Counted from the stretch's first letter, positions 38,621 to 52,533 are shown. The stretch: DNA of 64,000 nucleotides from Agapanthus africanus (GCA_030015575.1 JASDDO010000028.1:20935154-20999153), one strand, 5' to 3'. The notes: a model not told the origin generated them from the letters alone. Translations and numbers: made by a program.

Positions 38621-39528
38621 TTTCTATCGGCGGAGATAGTCTTGATCCATTGCGAAGTCTTGAACTTGACGCCAGACCTTGTAAATTTCAGAGGACGGCC
38701 GTTGAGGGGGCTGCTCCAGCTTCACCTTTGGGGCATTATCCACAGGTGTAGGAGATCTTTTCAATACGGCGGTTGGCGAGTTTTTGCGCACCCTTCTTAG
38801 CGGTTCAAAGCTATTCCCGGTCGGAACAGCAGCATTGATTTCCACCATCGGAGCTGGCGGAGTTATCCCAGATGGGGAGTTTCCCCCATCTTTCCTTACC
38901 CGGTGCCAGTGACGACGGTGAGCATGTCGCGCGATTGGAGTTGGTTTAGCCGCAGGGGTGACCTCCTCATGCCCCCTGTGTTGGTCAGAATTCGCTGGTA
39001 TCATCCTTTTAAATACCGACGTCCGTTGAATGTGGACGGTTAACTTATAAAAAGCAGACTTCCGAGTAGGGGAAGCAACCTTGGTGATTTCGCCTGGAAC
39101 GGGAGCAGAAATAGTCAGTCTTGTGAAGACCGACCCGTTGGCAGGAGAAACCACCTTGACGATTTTGGGAGCAGGGATGGCTATCCTCTTCGGGATAATG
39201 CCTTCTGGTATTGCAGGCTTCTTCATGGGCCCGTTAGAGCTCTGGCCTAGTCTATTAAAAACTGAGGTAGTGGAGTTGGGCGACCCGTTGAGAGGGGCCT
39301 CAGTAGTAGCAAGCCGATTGAATACCGACTTCTTAGGAGATCTTTGTGACGGCACAGGGGCGTTGAAGCTCATTGGTGGGAGCATGGTCCCAAAGAATAG
39401 TCCGGTAGTGGCTTGAGTTACCTGCTCCACTGGCATCTTGAAAAGGGAGGTCGTTGGGGCCCGTAAGTCACTCCTCCAGCAAGGAAGGAGTAAGAGTTGC
39501 AGTTGCAGATAGTGCGGTTTGAAGCCAT
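38621..39528 (-). pseudogene. E1 ORF1 with five SVFxRL-type repeats
   Basis: ATG at 39528; a frameshift near 39440-39480 precedes the open stretch 39436-38624. It shows FFGTMLPPMSF, then SVFNRLATTE, SVFNRLGQSS, SVFTRLTIS, SAFYKLTV and SVFKRMIPA: five related motifs where element A keeps three. The basic RHAHRRHWHRVRK block and KNSPTAVLKRSP follow. Function unknown. Confidence 0.72.
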
Positions 39529-39653
39529 TGATCTTCTGTTTTCTGCACGGAGCAAGACACCAAATCTAAGTACCTCAAATCCACAGGCAACTGTAGCAAA
39601 CCGCGATTCGTTCGCGAACACGACACACGAAGTGTAGAGTGGAAAGAGGAAGA

Positions 39654-39672
39654 GGTCCCACCGGGCGTGCCA
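39654..39672 (-). other. Primer binding site of E1
   Basis: Identical to A's site, five bases (GATTC) after the E1 LTR end at 39678. Confidence 0.75.
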
Positions 39673-39677
39673 GAATC

Positions 39678-41837
39678 TGTTCCTCGCCGAAGGACGCGAC
39701 AGAGACACGGCGAACGTCTTGCCTGAAATTCGGGGCAGATGCTAATTGGTGCTATCCGTCCACCTCTCCGAAGATGCCTAGTTGATTTATGGCAACGTGT
39801 ATCGAAGGTTTAAACGGATGCGTTCGATGTAGCAGACTTCGTCAGATTCCCCCTCGTTTGAGGGGTTTTTGATTGTGGGGACGCTCTTCCCTGCAGGCGC
39901 AAGCCCCTGCAGTTAATTACGCTACCGCATCGCGGTAACAACTTTCTCCTTCTCCAGATGGTCACTTCGTGTTGTGGGTGTTTGTTTTGTTTGTAGTTGC
40001 CCGTGGATTGTATACGAAGACTAATTTAAGTGGTCGCCCGTAGGACGTGGATTAGTCCAAATCCGTATTTTCTTAGATTTGGGTTTGGGGTTTTGGTTTA
40101 AGAATACGTTAGTCTCATTTGAGACTAAGATCAACTTAAACGTTAGTTAAGGATACGTTAGTCTAATTTTAGACTAAGATCAACTTAACGGGATCGTTTA
40201 GATCCAACAAAAGAGCATTTGGGGGCTCTATTGTTTTGTTTAGTGACATTGCGGTCGATTGCCAGTTTAGGGACATGGTGGTCCATTGTAGTCCGTAGAG
40301 TGTATGGCTGTCGGGACCCGTCACCTCTCTGAAGACGTTGAAGGATTAGAACGACAAATATCAGAGGAGTTCAGAGATGTACCCTTGAACCAATGTTGGT
40401 TGGGAGATCTATAGTCCAATTTGGGGACTAAAGTCAGTTTGAAGTTTTGTGAGCATATAGGCTCGGTTGAACATTTTATTGTTCTAGCTGTTGAGTTTTT
40501 ATTTGGGCTTGGCCCTTTTATAATGCATAGTATTGGGCTCTGTAGTTAAATGCATAGCATTTAAATTTGTCCTGTTAGGCCTTTATTTGGGCTCTGCCCC
40601 TTTTAAATAATGCATAGTATTTAAATGGTCTGACAGTGCGCCATGTGGCTTGTCAGGTGCTTTGCGCCAATTAAAGAGCGCAAGGCGCCAGCGCATGTGG
40701 AGGTGACACGTGTCACGCTCTGGTGAGCGCAAGTCTGTTAGCGCAGTGCGTTGCGCCAGTGCGCTGCTGACACGTGGCGCGTACTAGTGCAGTGCACCAA
40801 TCTAAGAGTACGGTGCTATGTTTTTAGGAGCGCAAGGCGCAGATTGCTCTGTGGTTGACACGTGGCGCGCTCTGGTGACTTGCGCCAGTCCAAGGAGCGC
40901 AAAGGCACAGATTAAGAGTGCAGGGCACTGTTCAATAGCGCAGAGCGCATCTTGATCTAATTAAGATCAAAGAAACAAGTTTTTCTTGTTCTAAAGAGGT
41001 TCTACCTCAAGATTCAAGAACCAATGGTTCATCAAAAGGCTGTGCCTTTATATAGATCAGAAGATCTAGAAATGAAGTAAATTACTTCTTTAATTTTTTA
41101 GATCTTCTTGATCTTTTTTCTTTTTTATATTGAAGATCTTGATCTTGTTCTTAGATCTTTGATCTTTTTAGAAGAGATTCTTCTTTTAATGAGATATTTT
41201 TATCTCTGTTCTTCCAAAAATCAAATTCTTTACCTTTAAAGATGAAGAAGATGATCTTCTTTCTTCAAAGGCTTGCCTTTCAAATTTTTCAGAGAGTTCT
41301 CTCTTTTCTGTATGTCTATCTCTGAGACTTGGAGTCTTGGGGCCTTTATATAGGGCCAATTGGTTTGTTGAGTTAGTTACAAAGATCTTTCTCTGATTGA
41401 TCTGGGGATATTTCCCCACCGTTGGATCATTGATCATATGACCTCTGTTTTACAGAAGACAATTTTCTTATTTTAATAAGATTGGAATGATCTTTCTAGA
41501 ATTTTAATTCTGATTAATTAAATAATTTAATATTTAAGTTTTAGTGCCGGCGCGGTTGGCACAAGCGCACCTGCGCTTGACACGTGTCGCGCAGCGCAGT
41601 GCGCAGCACACCTGCGCTTGACACAGTTATCTGAAGCGTTGCTTCTTTTAAAATTTGAATTTTTAAAACAGATCCTTGCTCTGATTGGGGGTGCGCTGCC
41701 TTAGGCGCAGCGCTCCTTGCGTTGGCGTGTCTGCTTTTGACACGTGGCGCGCTGCGCACAGCGCAAGGAATTTAAAGCGTTGCTTCACCTTTTGAATTTT
41801 GAAATTCAAACAGAGCTTTGCTCTGATTGGGGAAACA
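39678..41837 (-). repeat. E1 5' LTR
   Basis: On + it runs TGTTCCTCGCCGAAGG ... GATTGGGGAAACA. The U5 side (CCTGCAGG...CCCCTGCAG, GATTGTATAC, TTAGTCT-aatttt-AGACTAA) resembles A's LTR. The U3 side is different, with GCGC blocks, GACACGTGGCGC boxes and CTTTG- or CTT-centred palindromes. About 70-80 bp of the TTGACACG repeats present in the 3' LTR are missing here (near 41600). Confidence 0.9.
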
Positions 41838-44800
41838 GTCCTCGCCAAAGAACCTTTACGGATGGAAATACCCTTGATCTCATTTTCTTTACCTGCCTGT
41901 CTAGAATAGCTACCGGATGCTCAGTATAGAATAAATCCTGCTCCAGCTGTAAAGATCGGTGCTGGATGGCATGAGAAGGATCGTGAAGATACTTGCGAAG
42001 CATAGACACATGGAACACTGGATGTACATCGGGAAAACTTGGTGGAAGTGCTAAACGATAAGCTACAGCACCCACCTTCTCCAGAATCTCATAGGGTCCG
42101 ACATATCTGGGACCGAGCTTCCCCTTTTTCTCGAAACGCATCACACCCTTCATCGGAGAGATACGGAGGAACTCATGGTCTCCCAGATCAAACTCAAGTC
42201 TGCGACGACATCGATCAACATAAGATTTTTGTCTGCTCTGGGCCGCTCTCATCCAGTCTCGTATCAACTGGATCTTTTCTGTAGTCTCCTGCACTGGCTG
42301 CGGTCCCAAAATACTGCTCTCGCTGAGTTCTGGCCAACAAACGGGCGACCGACACTTTCTCCCATAAAAAGCTTCAAAGGGGGCCATCTGAATCGTCTCC
42401 TGTAGGCTGTTATTATAGGAGAACTCTATCAAGGGCAAGTGACAATCCCAACTACCACCAAAATCTAGACTGTCGGCTCGGAGCATATCCTCAAGAGTCT
42501 GTATGGTCCGCTCTGACTGACTGTCGGTCTACGGATGGAAAGCTGTACTGAAACTCAATCGGGTGCCTAGAGCCTCATGAAGTTTCTGCTACAATCGACT
42601 GGTGAACTTTGTGCCTCTATCGGATACAATGCAAGTCGGAACTCTATGTAATCGCACAATCTTGTCAATGTAGATCTGGGCATACTGCGCATATCCCTAA
42701 GTAGTCTTCACGGGAAGAAACTAAGTTGCTTTCGTTAATCGATCAACAATCACCCAGATGGAATCATACCCTCTGCTGGATCTGGGCAGACCCACAATGA
42801 AATCCATGGAGATCTTCTCCCATTTCCACTCCGGAATGGGCAAGGGTTGTAACTCTCCTGTCGGCCTCTGGTGCTCGGCCTTGACTTGCTGGCAAGTCAA
42901 GTATCTCGAAACAAACTCCGTGACATCTCTCTTCATCCCTTCCCACCAGTAAACATTTCTCAAGTCATGATAAATCTTAGTGGAACCCGGTGAATACTAT
43001 ATGCTGACCGATGCGCCTTCTTTAAGATCTCACGTCTCAGTCCCTCAGAATATGGCACACAAAGACGAGTCCCAAACCGTAACACTCCATGATCATCGAT
43101 CACGAACTCAGAATCTCTACTCTTTCTAACCTGCTCTAAGATCTCGGAAGCGAGCATCGGTGGGTTGTGCCTCTCGGATGCGATCAAGTGACTGTGGACG
43201 GGTACGGATATGAGCGGGTTGTCCCCCTGTCAACGGAAACTCAAATTGTACTCGGCTGTCACATAGAATCTGCCAATCTGCGGAAGATTGTCTCTGCACT
43301 GTGCTCAAATAAGATAAGCTGCCTCCAGGCCTCCGATTCAAAGCATCTGCCAGTACATTCGCCTTGCCCGGATGATAGAGAATCTCACAGTCACATTCTT
43401 TCACGAGCTCCATCCAACGACGCCGCCTTAAGTTCAGATCCTGCTACTGAAAGATATATTTTAAGCTCTTATGGTCTGTGAATATCTGGCACGACTCACC
43501 GTATAATGCCTCTAAATCATGAGTGCGAAGACCGCCGCGACCATCTCTAAGTCATGAGTAGGATAGTTCTGCTCGTGCTTCTTCAACTGCCGAGAAGCAT
43601 AAGCGACGATCCTGTCATGCTGCATCAACACACAGCCTAAACCCACTCGAGAAGCGTCACAATAGACAACAAAACCACCTGACCCAGATGGTAAAGATAA
43701 GACTGGTGCAGTCGTCAAGCGAATCTTCAACTGCTGGAAACTCTGCTCACATGCCTCTGTCCAAAGAAATGGAACTTCCTTCCTGGTCAACCCGGTCAGC
43801 GGTGCAGCGATACGAGAATAATCTTGCATAAAACGTCGGTAGTAACCGGCCAAACCCAAGAAGCTGCGAATCTCCGTAACTGATACAGGTCAGGGCCAGT
43901 GCTGTACTGCCTCGATCTTCTTTGGATCCACACGTATACCATCTCTCGTAACTACGTGACCCAAGAAATCCACGCTATCCATCCAGAAAGCACACTTGGA
44001 GAATTTAGCGAACAACTGGTGTTCCCTCAAAATCTGCAATGTAATTTACAAGTGCTGCTCATGCTCCTCTCGACTATGGGAGTATACAAGAATATCATCA
44101 ATGAATATAGTAATGAACTAATCAAGAAACGGCTTAAAAATGCGGTTCATCATATCCATGAAAGCTGCTGAGACATTGGTGAGCCCGAACGACATCACCA
44201 AAAACTCATAATGCCCATATTGTGTGCGAAAAGCAGTCTTCGGAATGTCATCCTTCTGAACTCTCAATTGGTGATACCCTGACCGCAAATCGATCTTTGA
44301 AAAATAGCCAGCTCCCTACAGCTAATCGAATAAGTCATCAATACGAGATAATGGATACCTATTTCGCACCGCAGCTCGATTCAGTTTCTTATAGTCGATG
44401 CATAATCTCATGCTACCGTCCTTCTTTTTAACGAATAAGACAGGAGCTCCCCACGGCGATACACTTGGAAGAACGAGCCCCCTATCAAGCAATTCTTCCA
44501 ACTGGCCCTTAAGCTCCTTCAGCTCCGTCGGGGCCATTCGATAAGGCGGTATAGAAATAGGCTCCATACCCGGAATCAAGTCCATGCAGAACTCAATATC
44601 GCGCTCTGGCGGCAAACCAGACAGCTCGTCAGAAAGACATCAGAAAATTCTCTCACAATCGGGACCTGGTCCAACGGGACCTCCGCGGCACTAACATTAC
44701 GAACATACGCCCAAAATACTTGACATCCTTTCCTCAAGAGCTGACTAGCGCGAAGAGAAGAAATTAAACTGGGGAGGGTGACGCTATGGTCTCCCCGAAT

Positions 44801-45835
44801 AACGAGAAATGGCTCTCCCGGAAAACTAAAAATGGCTGTCTTCTCACGGCAGTCCACAGACGCATAACAAGTGGCTAGCCGGCCTTACCCAGAAGAATAT
44901 CGAAGTCTAACATATCAAGATGAATCAAATCAACAGAAGGATCCCTATCTCCGATACGAACAAAACAAACATGAACGAAAAACATGTCGTGCGACAAAAG
45001 ACTAGCCTACGGGAGAAATGACAACAAGCGTCTGATTCAGAAAATACGACTCTCGGCTAAACCTAGGTACAAAGTGCGTAGATACAGGTTCAAACAACAA
45101 AGAAATATGCGCATCGAAAGAAAAAACTGAAAGAATACATGTCACGACAACGTTCGCCGCCTGCGCGTCCCGAGGAGTCAACATAAAAGCTAAAGCCTGC
45201 CCTCTACCAGCGACCAACTGTCGTCTGCCTCTGCCTCCTCGTCCTCTCAAAATACGACTGTCACGACCACGGCCTCTATGGGCATCGATATGGCATGGAA
45301 CAACAACAGGTGTAGGAGGTAATACGCTCGGAAGAGGTGGTGAAGGTGGTGAAGTCACATGTGAGACCGATGCTTCACCATGTCGCCTCACTGTACAATT
45401 TCTGATAAGGTGATACGGACTCCCATACCTGAAACATCCTTGCGATGGCTGTTGATCATGTGTGTAAAAGCGATATAACTGGTCCATAAAGAATCCACCA
45501 TGGCCTCTGCGAACACGCCTAGGAGCTGATATATTAGTACGAATCCGCCTTGGTCTCGGAACAACCGTAAGTGGAGCAATGTCCGATCTCCGTGCTCGAC
45601 TAATCTTTATCAAGGACCTGATCATTTGGCGCAAATCCTGAATACTCTCCTCCAGCCTAGCTATACGATCAATAGAGGGTGGATCAATCTGTCCATGAAA
45701 GATAGGCGTACTGCCTTGGTCGGTCCTCGTCTCAGACGAGCCCGCTCCAATCTCATATCTGATGGCGGCCCTTTGGGCCCTCGTAGTCATCGGAGGCATA
45801 GTGGATGGATTAAGAAACAGGATTGATAAGGACAT
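41838..45835 (-). pseudogene. pol: T: Tekay/Del-type chromovirus gag-pol remnant
   Basis: From 45835: a gag start (TTRAQRAAIR) with an internal deletion, a zinc knuckle with its second Cys changed to Tyr (CFRYGSPYHLIRNC), a protease whose active site reads EPVS in place of the family's D-x-G-S, RT ([34 protein letters not shown] at 44094-44105), RNase H ([15 protein letters not shown]), integrase zinc region and core ([29 protein letters not shown]), and the C-terminal region before the chromodomain (VHPVFHVSMLRKYLHD). More than ten stops or frameshifts. It ends where E1's LTR begins, so the chromodomain is cut off. Confidence 0.9.
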
Positions 45836-46063
45836 TGCAATCGAATCACAGGATAGATGGAATCAAGGAAGGAAGTACAAGAAAATCTGTCCTAAGGTCA
45901 CTTAGGCTGAGTATCGTAGCGTAAATATTCCGCGGAACATATATACGGTACTCTACTCATCCTAAATCTCCTACTCTATCAAACCAAGGGTCAACCTACA
46001 TAACGAAATTAAATCCTATTAACTTCAATTCACTACTCGGTTCCGTAAGGTTAATCCTAAGTT

Positions 46064-46076
46064 TTGATACCAACTT
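46064..46076 (-). other. Primer binding site of T (mutated)
   Basis: TTGGTATCAAAAC on the minus strand, three bases after the LTR end. The usual plant site complementary to initiator tRNA-Met is TGGTATCAGAGC; two G-to-A changes explain the difference. Confidence 0.65.
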
Positions 46077-48194
46077 TGTCATGACCCGAAATTTGGGTAT
46101 GACCCGTACTTAGATTGTATGACATCTAAAGATACCGACACAATCTGAGTAAACCAAAAACCAAGATCAAAAAAACCTATTTGCGGAATTAAGGAAATTT
46201 TAGTTTTTAAGTAAAAGAATGAGGTGGCATGTCGAATGATTTTTAAGAAATGAAATCTACACAACTGATATTTTTAGCATTTAAAATTTCGACAGCACCT
46301 CCTTTTTAATCGTTAAATAAAGTAGTTACAAAATGTTTAAATAAGTTGCGTCCCTAGTTGGGAGCAAAATAACACCAAACAGCGAAAATCAATACGCAAT
46401 CACAATACGACGCTCAAGCAAAGAATTTCATGCATAAGTAAAGGAAACATAACTTAACACAACTAAACGATCTCACTCAATCGAAACAAAATATATACCA
46501 ACATATTTCATTCTAAGTCAAAAATACAGGGTCAGATGGAGTGATACTAGATTCAAATACATATATCAAAAATAGACGATCACTGTACATGTAACCCACC
46601 TAGCAAAATAAGCGATATAAACTGACAAGTGGATCTGCACTGCTGCTATGCGTCCACGCGTCTCCTGCAAGGAACTAAGGCACAACGGGGGTGTGTTGCC
46701 AACTCAGTGAGCAAAACTAACATCTAACGGTTGATATTGTAAGCATGCCAGAATAATAGTAAAAGTGACAAGATAAGCATGATGTATAGTATCACATTAA
46801 TGCATGAATATATACTAAATAAGTGTATAACAAATACTGAAATCTTATCAAATATCTTTGAATATCGGTCATTTCCAATTTAAGATTCATTTTCCGTGTC
46901 CAATATCGACACAAATCTTCTGTTGTTAGCAGACATCGTTCCCCGAACGATCCTGTCAATCCACAACATTGGTCGGTATCCTCCAGATATCTGTCGTGTT
47001 TCATTACTATCTCCGGTATCAAGTATCCTCGCTAGGGTCCCCGCCTCATATGCGGCTATCCTGCCCCTCGGTCTCGACCGGGTCCACCATGAATCCGACT
47101 GTATAACTCCCCCACTCAGTCCGGATAGCGTAAAAATCCGCAACCGTATAGCTCCCCCACTCGGTCCGGAATAAAACCAAATCATAAAAATATCTCATGG
47201 TGGACATATCACATCAATCATGAAGAACCAATGAATATAACTTAATAGTGTATAAAACTCAAATCCAGAAATTCTCAAATCCAATACATCTTGTGCTACA
47301 ATTAATAACAATTTGAAAGTAAGACATGATAGGTATCAATTAACAACAATGATGCAAACAACCACTAATAATGATACTTATGGTATGAAGGGAATCATAT
47401 AAGACATGGCAAGTTCTAAATGATACATGGCATGTCAATTACCGATGAGGCGTAGTGTAATATGTAGGTATGTGTGCATGCAACACGACTCATCAATAAT
47501 TAGTGCAGTGTCCTAGCAAATGTTAGAAAATGGAATTTATAGATATGAATGCATGTGATGAAATTTCTTAGTTTTAAACATATACACAAATGCAAAGGAA
47601 TTTATTAGCCAAACTTCTAATTACGGGCGTATTACGCCATCCATACAAAATCCCCCGGTAGATATTTAATCTACTCACCGGAATACGTCAAAACTACTCG
47701 GATGTCATCAATCCTTTTCCCTTCCTTGCGGTCTCCGAAGTCCCCGCGGTCGAACCTAATATCGAAATTAATCTTTCGTATAAGAAACGGCTAAACTCCG
47801 ATACGGCGAAAACGTGAAACTACGAGATTTACATACTAAACATGCTATGCGCGAATATTACGAATTATCTAAAACTTATCCTAACCTGGTCTAACCCTTC
47901 GCTGTTCGTAACAGGAAAACAGAATCGTGACACGAAATATCCGTATCGTAATTAGAATTTTATCCCAAAACAGATATTTGCTTCCAGATTTTATATACTG
48001 AATATATAACATAAACTAACAATACCAGACACCCTAAAATATAAACAGAGAGCTACCCTAGAAAAACCAACACCCAACTCCCTACAAAAACCGGCGAGCT
48101 CAGACTTTAGGGAAATGTCACCGGTTGAAAATACATGGAATGGGTTCGTGATTCTTGTGTATATTCTAGGTCTAATTTATAAGGCTAATGTACT

Positions 48195-51100
48195 TGTAAT
48201 ACCCAGCCCCTTTTTATACCAAATTCGTATTTTGTTACTTTAGAATTCTATTTATTTTTAATTATAATTTTATTTATTTTATTTAAAAGTTTATTTCTTC
48301 AAAACCCCATTTTTTTCTTTTACCAATAAAACCCAAACCCTATTATTTTCCTTATCCTCAACCATTTCTTTATTTTTAAATATAAACCCAAATCCTAACC
48401 CAAACTATATTTAAACCCTAAGCCCACACACTTTTCTTAATAAATCCCTTAATCAATTTCAGCTGGCCCGATTCTATTCTTTTACCCAATTAGTTTCTTT
48501 TCCTTTTATTTAACCCTGGCCCATTCTTTATTTTCTTCTCATATTACCCATACATTTCCCTCAGTCCAACCCCCGAGCCCATCTTCTCAGCCCTGGCCCA
48601 ATTCTTTTCCTTTATTTTTATTTGATTTTTCTAAAGCTGGCCCAGCCCACTCACTCCAAGCCCGCTTCCCATCATCGCGCCCGTTTCCTCAATACCCGAC
48701 CCGGTCCGCCCCTGTGCTTCTCCCCAATGGCTCTCCCCTTTTCCTGCGCGCGATCCCCTTTCTCCGCCGCGCCTCACGCCCACGCCCACGCCCCCGTTCC
48801 TACAACGTTACACCCACGACGCGCTCCTCTCGCCTTCATTATCTCCTTCACCCTCGCTCTCCCTCTCGTTTTCCAAAAATCCCTCTCTCTCTCCCTCTCA
48901 AAGCTTACCGACCCAACTCCGTTCGTCACCCCCGACGGCGACAACCCTCAGCGACCCCTCGCCAGCTCCTCCTCACCACCACACTCCATAAACCCTCCAC
49001 CACTTCACTTCATCGGTCAAACCTCCTGCACACCGAGCGCGGCCACCCTGCAACCCACGCCGGCGAGCTCTCCACTGCACTCTAACCCATCGTCGACGAG
49101 CCTCCACTAGCCTTACCGACGAGCTCCTCTTTCCCCCTTCACTCCCCCTCACCCGACTTCTCTCTCTCTCTTCCTCTACGCTCCTTGTAATTTCCTCACC
49201 GATCCCTCACTCTCACTTTCCCTCTCTCTAAGCTCACTCTGATCTCCCCACACACACTGTGCTCTCTCTGTGCACTCTCTCTCTCGATCTCATCTCTCTC
49301 TGGTTCTCAGCTCTCTCACTCTCTCTCTCTGCTTACTCTCTCTGCTTGCTCTTTCTCTCTCTCTAAATTCTTTCTCTCTCTCACTTCCACTCCAACTCAC
49401 TGTTTCTTCTCTTCTCTCTATATTTCCCCTCTCTGTTTCTCTCTCTCTCCTTCTTTCTCCCTATTCTATCAAGCAACCACCTCACTCCCAACCGCAGCCG
49501 TCGGCCATCGCCTGAGCACCGCTGCAACCATCAACGGAGCCACAACATCGCCTGAGCACACAGCGAGCCCCAACTTCCACGAGCCTCGACTGCATCCTAG
49601 CCGAGCCCAAGCTTGTGGTCATCGTATCGCGTTCGTGACGTTACCGTCACCGTACAACCCCGAGACGTTCTCAGGCAAGTATTTTACTTGCTTACATGCT
49701 ATATACTCAAGTTACAATTTTAGATTACTTAAATTATAATGTTACAATTTTAGATCAATAGTGTGCCATACCTGTTCGACGTGTGTTCCCAATGAGAATA
49801 CTTATCCAATTTGATGGAACTAGTTTGGTTACATTGGCCCTTGTAGTGATGAATATCTTGTGCAAGTTTCGCTGGAAAATATGACCGTTAACGACTAAAA
49901 CAACTACCCCCAAGTTTACTCGTAAAACTGGAATTTTATTGTACATGAGAACCGTTAAATTCGCCATAAATTATATACACACTGGATTGATGCGTTCTAG
50001 GGATCAAATCGAAGCCAACTCGACGAAATTTAACCTTATACTAGTTTCCAGATATTCATGTACTTAAACTATGACGATATTTGGATCGGAGTGCGACTCT
50101 GGACTGCAGTCCAGAGCGACTCCAATTGTTGCTTGCTGTTCCGTAATGGGTACCACAAGATTTCCTTAACTCGTAGGTTTCGGAACTCCGCTGTTTATTG
50201 TAGGTGAACCTATTATCTAGACAACATAAGTGGTTTCATTCTGTTTCATTATCGATTGTTATTTATTCTGTAATTTAAAAGATCGGGACGCATAACAGTC
50301 CCAACAGAGTCAGAATTGACATACTAGTACTAAATAGTGTATATCTCCTGACGTACAGACGCGATTGAAGACCCGTCTATTGCGTTGAAAACCTTACTAA
50401 AAACCCTAGATTTCATCCAACTATAGTGTCGCTAAAATCTGATCCCAACTGGGATTAAAATGCGTTGCGAAACGGACTTCCGATTCTGAAACCGGATTTC
50501 CAGCCGTGTACGCTTAAAATGAAATGGCTATAAATAATGACTCTGGAATCCGATTGACATGAAACTAAATTCGATGGATAGATAACTGAACATACTAATT
50601 ATTACCTGTTTATCGTTTCGCTAAACTGTAACCGTGGGATTTATGATACATTATTCAAGTGGTAGATTACTAATTCATGACATCCTAAACATGCTTTATA
50701 TACTGTTTACGCATCATATCTTACACCTGTCATTGCATTGATAACCTAGTGATAATGTGCATTTATCCAGTGTTAGATTTTAGTGATGATTGTGGCAAGT
50801 ACGTCAGTGTTCGTGTATCCGTGAATAAGTGAAAGTGATACGTACTTGTACACAATCAGTGACCCTATTATTCTATTGCATTGTCGACGTCTGTGAGATG
50901 CGTGTACGTGTGACTATAAGTGGTATGGGACACTTATAGAAGCGCTTGCACGGGTGTCGCAGATAAGGCATCCGACACTGCCATTTATCTTAGGTATCAG
51001 TCGGGATGTGCTTGATGGAGGTCCTGCCCCCGGCTCTTGCGCAGACTTGTCACAGACCGATTGGTATTTAGGGTTATGGTTGGCGTTTGATGTAGACCAC

Positions 51101-51839
51101 GGGGTGTGGGGTAGTTTAAGTGTGAGTTCAACAGAATCTCGGGAGTTCCATGCCGGCTTATATATTTAGGGAGTTATATGGAGATTTACAGGGTATGTGA
51201 TATTCACCGTGATATACATGTTGGGCCCGTGGTCCTTTGCCCTTGGGTTCTACCCTTGGGTGGAGGACACTCGCGAGTGGTTGATTCTCACACTTGGACT
51301 GACGATAGGCTTAGTGACCTATACAGTGAGACTTAGAGACTAATAGGGATACTGGCATTGAGATATCTTACTTACTGTGTTGACATACGTGGCTTATCGT
51401 TCTACTGCCTTTACTGTTCCGCTGCATTAATTACTGCACATTCATATCCATGTTGTCATTGATTTATTGTTACACATATCTGTTACTACTGTAGAGTTGT
51501 CACATGATTTATATATATTATATTTCTATTGTGTCGCTCTGACGACCTGAGTATGCATGCTCATTGTGAGGAGAAGATTTAGCCTGGACAGGACTAGACG
51601 CACTTCACGGAAATCTTGTTTAGCTATCCAGAGTTATATCTTTGGTTTCCCATCAGGTCAGTTCATTTTACTGTTTTGTTCCAGTTACTATATTTCTCAT
51701 TACCTGTGCATTATTTACTGTTTACCATGATAAACTAGAAGCCGAAGTGTGGCTACGACGGGACTTTTCCTTGACCGTAGGAGCATGGCTGGCCTTGTCT
51801 ACCCCTCGTATTCTGTATTTTGGGAAGCGGGACGTGACA
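48195..51839 (+). mobile_element. S1: solo LTR, Tekay/Del-related
   Basis: TGTAATACCCAGCCCC ... GCGGGACGTGACA, 3645 bp, flanked by GTACT at 48190-48194 and 51840-51844. No internal domain. A long CT-rich tract (about 48840-49460) follows an AT-rich start. Around 51080-51300 it shares phrases with S2 (ACGGGGTGT...GGTAGTTTAAGTGTGAGTTC), so both belong to one LTR superfamily. Orientation is inferred from the LTR start type. A proline/serine-rich ORF at 48622-49110 is low-complexity sequence, not a gene. Confidence 0.82.
48870..49460 (+). repeat. CT-rich low-complexity tract in S1
   Basis: Long runs of CTCTCT mixed with TTTCC. Similar but shorter in S2 at 53230-53300, there followed by TATATATAG. 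Confidence 0.8.
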
Positions 51840-52533
51840 GTACTACTTGATTTTGTTATAGATTAACTAAATTATAGGAGATCAAAACAGAGTAAGAATT
51901 TAAGCAAGAATATGATATTTACCGATATCCTAAGACTTATACTAGACAGAACTTAAAACAAGATCTGAGATATGAGATTATACCAACTGAAGGATCCACT
52001 GAGTTAATTCATCCAGGGGATGCACAAGAACATGGTAAGCCAGCTTGAGTGTTGAGATAAGGATCACTTGGTACCTAGCTTCTCTTCTTCTTTCATTCAA
52101 TTTGAGGTAGAGGATTGTTTTACTAAGTATTTTTCTTTCTAATCTAGTGTCCAACTGAACAATTATGGAATAGATAAGGATATGGAATGATAAGGCTAAG
52201 AGGATGTGTCACCATGAAGGATGGTGTGCTATTCATGCAAGCATGAAGTGTAGGTGTGAGGTTCAACCTAAGGTGTGGTGTGGATGAGCTTTAACTTAGT
52301 CTAAACCATGGCTTAACACATTTACATAAAAACCCTTACACAATATCTAATTTCCAAAAAGAATTAAACTTTACACAAAATCCCTCATGACATTTATTAT
52401 TATATAAACAAACTACAATCTTTACTAAATTAATCTACCACATATTTAAAAGGTCTTTTTATTACAATAAAATAAAAATAACATTTTTAAATAAATAAAT
52501 AAATAAGTATCTAAAATATTTCAAAATATTACA

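Larger units (their letters stand above)
5064..41837 (-). mobile_element. E1: Tat-lineage LTR retrotransposon, pol-deleted, interrupted by element A
   Basis: Read on the minus strand: 5' LTR (41837 to 39678), PBS, ORF1 and gag (39528 to 37253), inserted element A, gag remainder (13887 to 12022), minisatellites (12020 to about 8340), small antisense gene, PPT, 3' LTR (7087 to 5064, end missing). Both E1 LTRs share the same GCGC-rich type, different from A's LTR, which ties the two flanks to one element. Protease, RT, RNase H and integrase are absent, so it would be non-autonomous, similar in content to LTR elements that keep only gag. It sits in the integrase gene of chromovirus T; the base run gtcct at 41838-41842 is the candidate target duplication, with its partner outside or lost. 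Confidence 0.85.
46077..52533 (-). repeat. T 5' LTR, split by solo LTR S1
   Basis: Right segment 51845-52533 (LTR start TGTAATATTTTG on -) and left segment 46077-48194 (LTR end GGGTCATGACA) form one LTR of about 2.8 kb once S1 and one target copy are ignored. The left part contains paired CTCCCCCACTC...GTCCGGA blocks (47100-47165). Directly beyond 52533 element F sequence resumes, so this is T's outer boundary. The flanking GGAAC (52534-52538) is the candidate target duplication, with no partner in the window. Confidence 0.75.

Noticed and set aside
48622-49110. A 162-codon Pro/Ser/Leu-rich ORF in S1
   Set aside because: Low-complexity CT-rich DNA inside a solo LTR; overlapping frames look equally open.
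46077-51839. A single 5.8-kb chromovirus LTR from TGTCATGACCC to GGGACGTGACA
   Set aside because: GTACT duplications at 48190 and 51840 show a separate solo LTR inserted; the host LTR resumes after 51844 and ends at 52533.
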